This document shows, piece after piece, positions 61,001 through 64,000 of a stretch of 64,000 nt of DNA (its first letter is position 1; the number at the start of each line of letters is the position of its first letter). Both the position numbers and the translations under genes were made by a program. Under the pieces are notes generated by a model, which saw nothing but the letters and a program-made list of their open reading frames with translations, was not told the DNA's origin and did no database searches. The DNA is from Symbiodinium natans (taxonomy: Eukaryota; Sar; Dinophyceae; Suessiales; Symbiodiniaceae): contig CAJNDS010002274.1 in assembly GCA_905221605.1 (NCBI GenBank), forward strand, positions 310,001-374,000. The letters run 5' to 3'.

Positions 61001-64000
61001 GTTTGTGCTGGCAGGCGCGGCACTTAGGGGCCCTGGGCCGTTGCCGCGCGCGCGCTCGGGGGCTCACGAAACGCTGGCAGGCGCGACACACGCGTCGTTT
61101 GTGCTGGCAGGCGCGGCACTTAGGGGCCCTGGACCGGTGCCACACACACACACACACATCACGGACTATGCACCACGCACCACACATCACGCGCACACCA
61201 CGTTCACTCACGCACCAGACATCACATGAACACTTTCACGAGCTCGTCTCCACTTCACCTACGCACTCACTCACGGCCACGCACTCACTCGCTCGCTCTC
61301 TCACTCTTTTATCCTCTATCACTTTTCTACTCTTCATGAATGGAAAACTTTGCATGTGGGGTTATCCGGTCCTTTAATTTTTTTCTCGCGGTTATGCTTC
61401 TGATGCAGTAATCCCTCACCGGCTCGTGCCTTTCAAAACGCACTCTTCTGCGAGTCGTTGTGGCTTTCAAAACGCACTCTTCTGCTAGTCGTTGTTTATG
61501 TTTTTGTTCGCTGTCATGCAACCCCACCGGCTAATGGCTTTCAACGTCGTTGTTTATTCTTTTTCTCGCTGTCAGGCTGCTGGTGTAGGTGGTGTTTCTC
61601 AAGCGCGACAACTCTAAACAAAGCCAGCGAAAGCCATCCCTGGAATGTGCCATGATTACCCAAATGCGCAAAGCCCAAGTGTTGCTCAAGGGCGCAAACC
61701 CCAAATCAAGCCGTTACCGAAAAGAGTCCCTGGAATGTGCCATGACTTTGGTGTTGCTCCAAGGCACACCCAAACAGAGCCGTTATGTGCCATGACTGTG
61801 AAGTTGCCACCCCTCACCCCCCTCCCAAAAAAGAGTTTAAATAGAAACAAGGGTAGCCCCGACCCTTGAACCCAGGACAGCGGGTGCAAAAAGGAGCGAG
61901 AAAAAGAAAAACAAGAACAACACAAAGAAAACCGATACCGACAACAGTCCCTGGCACCGTAAATGTGCCATGATTGTGATGTTGCTCAGGCGCAAGCCCG
62001 AAACAACACCGCAAGTGAAAACACTCCCTGGAATGCTTGTTTTGCTTATGGCTATCAACATCGCGATTATGCTGCGGGTAGCCGTTGCTTAAAAAGCCTT
62101 CTGGTAGGGGTATGTTGACACCTTCTTCCCAGTAGCAGCCTGTTTGCTGCTAGGGGTCTCTTTCCTGCTAATTGTATTCAAGACCTCGCTTCGCCCTGCT
62201 CTTCTGCCCCCCCCCCGCCCCCCCTCCTTCCCCTCCTTCCCCCCCTTCCCTCCCTCCCCCCCTTGCCCCCTTTTGCCCTCTGCCCCCCACCCTCTTCCCC
62301 CCTCTTCCCCCCCTCTCTTCCCTCCTCTTCCCCCCCCTTTTCCCCTTCTTCCCCCCTCTCCTCCCTCTTCTTCCCCGCTCTTTTTCCCCTCTCTTCTTCC
62401 CTCTTCTTCGCCCCTCCTGGAAAGCACGAAAATGAGATGCGAGGAGCGTGCACAAGTAAGTGAAACCCTGCTTGCGTGTACACTGATTTTGGGGCAGCAC
62501 GGTTTTGCATCAGGTAGCCAAGGAATTTTTGGTCCAGGGTGCTGCGCTCCTCATGCAATGCCATGTGCGTTTCGTGCCGCACGATCAGGATGTGTGTGCA
62601 GAGCGAGCTGGCCGATCACATGCGTCAGATGGCGGAGGTGCAAAGCCGCACGTTGTGCACATCACATATGCATTGAACACTGTAACATCCATGCAGGCAT
62701 GAACGCGTGGGTGGGCCTGATGTTATAAAAAGGCCAAAGCGCTGGCGATGAAGGAGTCAGTTGTTGCCGGGACCTTTGACGAACAGTGAACAGGGCCCGT
62801 GTGTTTCCCATGCGTTGCTATATCCAAGCACGCGTGGGCGAATGGCGGACTTTGATCAGGCGCGGGACAGCGCGGAGGATGCTGTCGACAGCCCGCAAAA
62901 CCGACAAGGACGATGCCTGATGCGTGAATCCCGTGTGTCGGTGTGTTTTGTGGTCCCTCAGGATTCTGGAATGTTTTCCATCGAGGCAACGTTTGCATCC
63001 ATGTTGTGCACAAGCTTCCTGCAGGCTTGAAATGGGTGTCACGTGTGCAAGGAACGCGGAAAGGGGACTTTCGCCCCGTCACCCCAGCAAAGACGGAACT
63101 GTACTTGCCTGCAGTTGATGGCGTGTGGTGCCAAGAACTGCCAAGAGTCTAGAGCGTGCAGGTCATTGTGGAAGGAGACCATAAGTGCATCCAAAATCCT
63201 TCGCACATACGGTGTGCCCGAACTATTTATCTCGAACATCCACGGCTTGCTGTCTCGGTCGATTACTCACATCACGAGAAGGTCTGGTTCTGTATGGCTC
63301 GGGATGTGTTCCCATATTGTACAGTAAGCCGCAGCCTTTGAGCAGTAAATCGGGTCGGATTAACACAGCAGTTACTCGGCCCGGTTTGGCCGATCGCCTC
63401 CTAGGAAGACTACAAGGCTGCAGCCCGTCCCCTGAGGCCAGTTTGTTAAAGAACCTTGCCTTTACAGTTGACCAGGCTTTCTCACCAATTGAGATACGTG
63501 TAATCCTCGAGGCCCAAAATCAGACATCCGAGATGTCACCGATTACGGAAAGAAATGGGGGTGGAAAACTTTCCTCTTCGAGGCCAGAACCATGGCCTCA
63601 GTCGGAAAACTGAACTTCTATACAGAGACTAAGAGCAGAACCTCGAGTCCTTAATCTTATGAAGCCCCCGGAAAGCAGCAATTTCCAGAAATCTCCGAGG
63701 CCGCGGACATCACTTACAGAACAGGCCTCAAACGATGCTTCCTGGGGGGTAGCCCATTCTTTCTGCCTTTTAAGGAATAACAGGCCGACCGGCAGGGGGG
63801 GCGGTGAGGTGGGGCGCAACAGGCCAACATTTTTTTTTGCAATCCGTCGGCCCTGGCAACCCTTGTTCCTGGCCCGGCACGAGCTGTCACGAGCTATTTC
63901 CACGACCCCCAAAATACACATGAAACCAAAAATGTAGTGCGTAACTTGTTTCTGAGGCAGGCTGGGTGCAACCTGGAAGACGGAGCCCGTGACTTGGACC

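Overview
The window looks like nuclear DNA of a eukaryotic alga, most likely a dinoflagellate. The reasons are short exons joined by GT-AG and GC-AG introns, scattered degenerate TTTAGGG/CCCTAAA strings (plant/alga-type telomere repeat), very large amounts of simple and satellite DNA, and a decayed retroelement tail of a kind I associate from memory with dinoflagellate reverse-transcriptase-like proteins. There are no bacterial operons, ribosome binding sites, rRNA or tRNA genes that I can support. No gene is a single long reading frame. I found genes by joining short open stretches with coherent protein composition, splice signals and matching phase, so exon lists are partial and first exons are mostly missing.

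Layout. 1-1.08 kb: nothing recognised. 1.09-1.55 kb: a foldback (MITE-like) element. 1.59-2.81 kb: a spliced gene ending in an Arg/Ser-rich tail (splicing-factor-like). 2.8-6.7 kb: weak coding signal. 6.95-7.52 kb: three exons of a J-domain (DnaJ/HSP40) co-chaperone joined by two GC-AG introns. 7.8-17.0 kb: scattered exon-like pieces, including a leucine-rich stretch. 17.0-24.3 kb: gene-poor and repeat-dominated, with telomere-like strings, a 9-bp AATATT-type array, and a 3.7-kb block of extreme G richness followed by a second AATATT block, then a ~300-bp GT microsatellite. 25.3-26.75 kb: an AT-rich AGGAATCC minisatellite, a GAATTC-type foldback and microsatellites. 28.5-33.8 kb: the best-supported multi-exon gene(s), all on the plus strand, with basic/helical exons, an IQ-like motif and phase-matched junctions up to a stop at 33808. 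34-51.2 kb: exon-like pieces of several unrecognised plus-strand genes, the firmest being 37334-37492, 38562-39026, 40040-40473, 44560-44840 and 50019-50162.

51.65-62.1 kb: satellite territory. An ~88-bp monomer family runs almost continuously to 59.5 kb, with higher-order repeats of ~1.2 kb, ~0.9 kb and 207 bp. It is interrupted by a truncated, frame-broken non-LTR retroelement tail with an A-tract, then followed by CT-rich, CACATCA-type, 96-bp GC-rich and ~90-bp repeats. 62.2-64 kb: a pyrimidine tract and then exon-like sequence continuing to the window end.

Functionally only two products can be named with confidence: an RS-rich RNA-processing-type protein and a J-domain co-chaperone. The rest is described by what can be seen. 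The most unusual observations are the satellite higher-order structure with its retroelement insertion, the G-strand block with AATATT arrays on both sides, and several coding-like frames whose stop or frame break falls inside a 15-19-bp GT/GC...AG segment.
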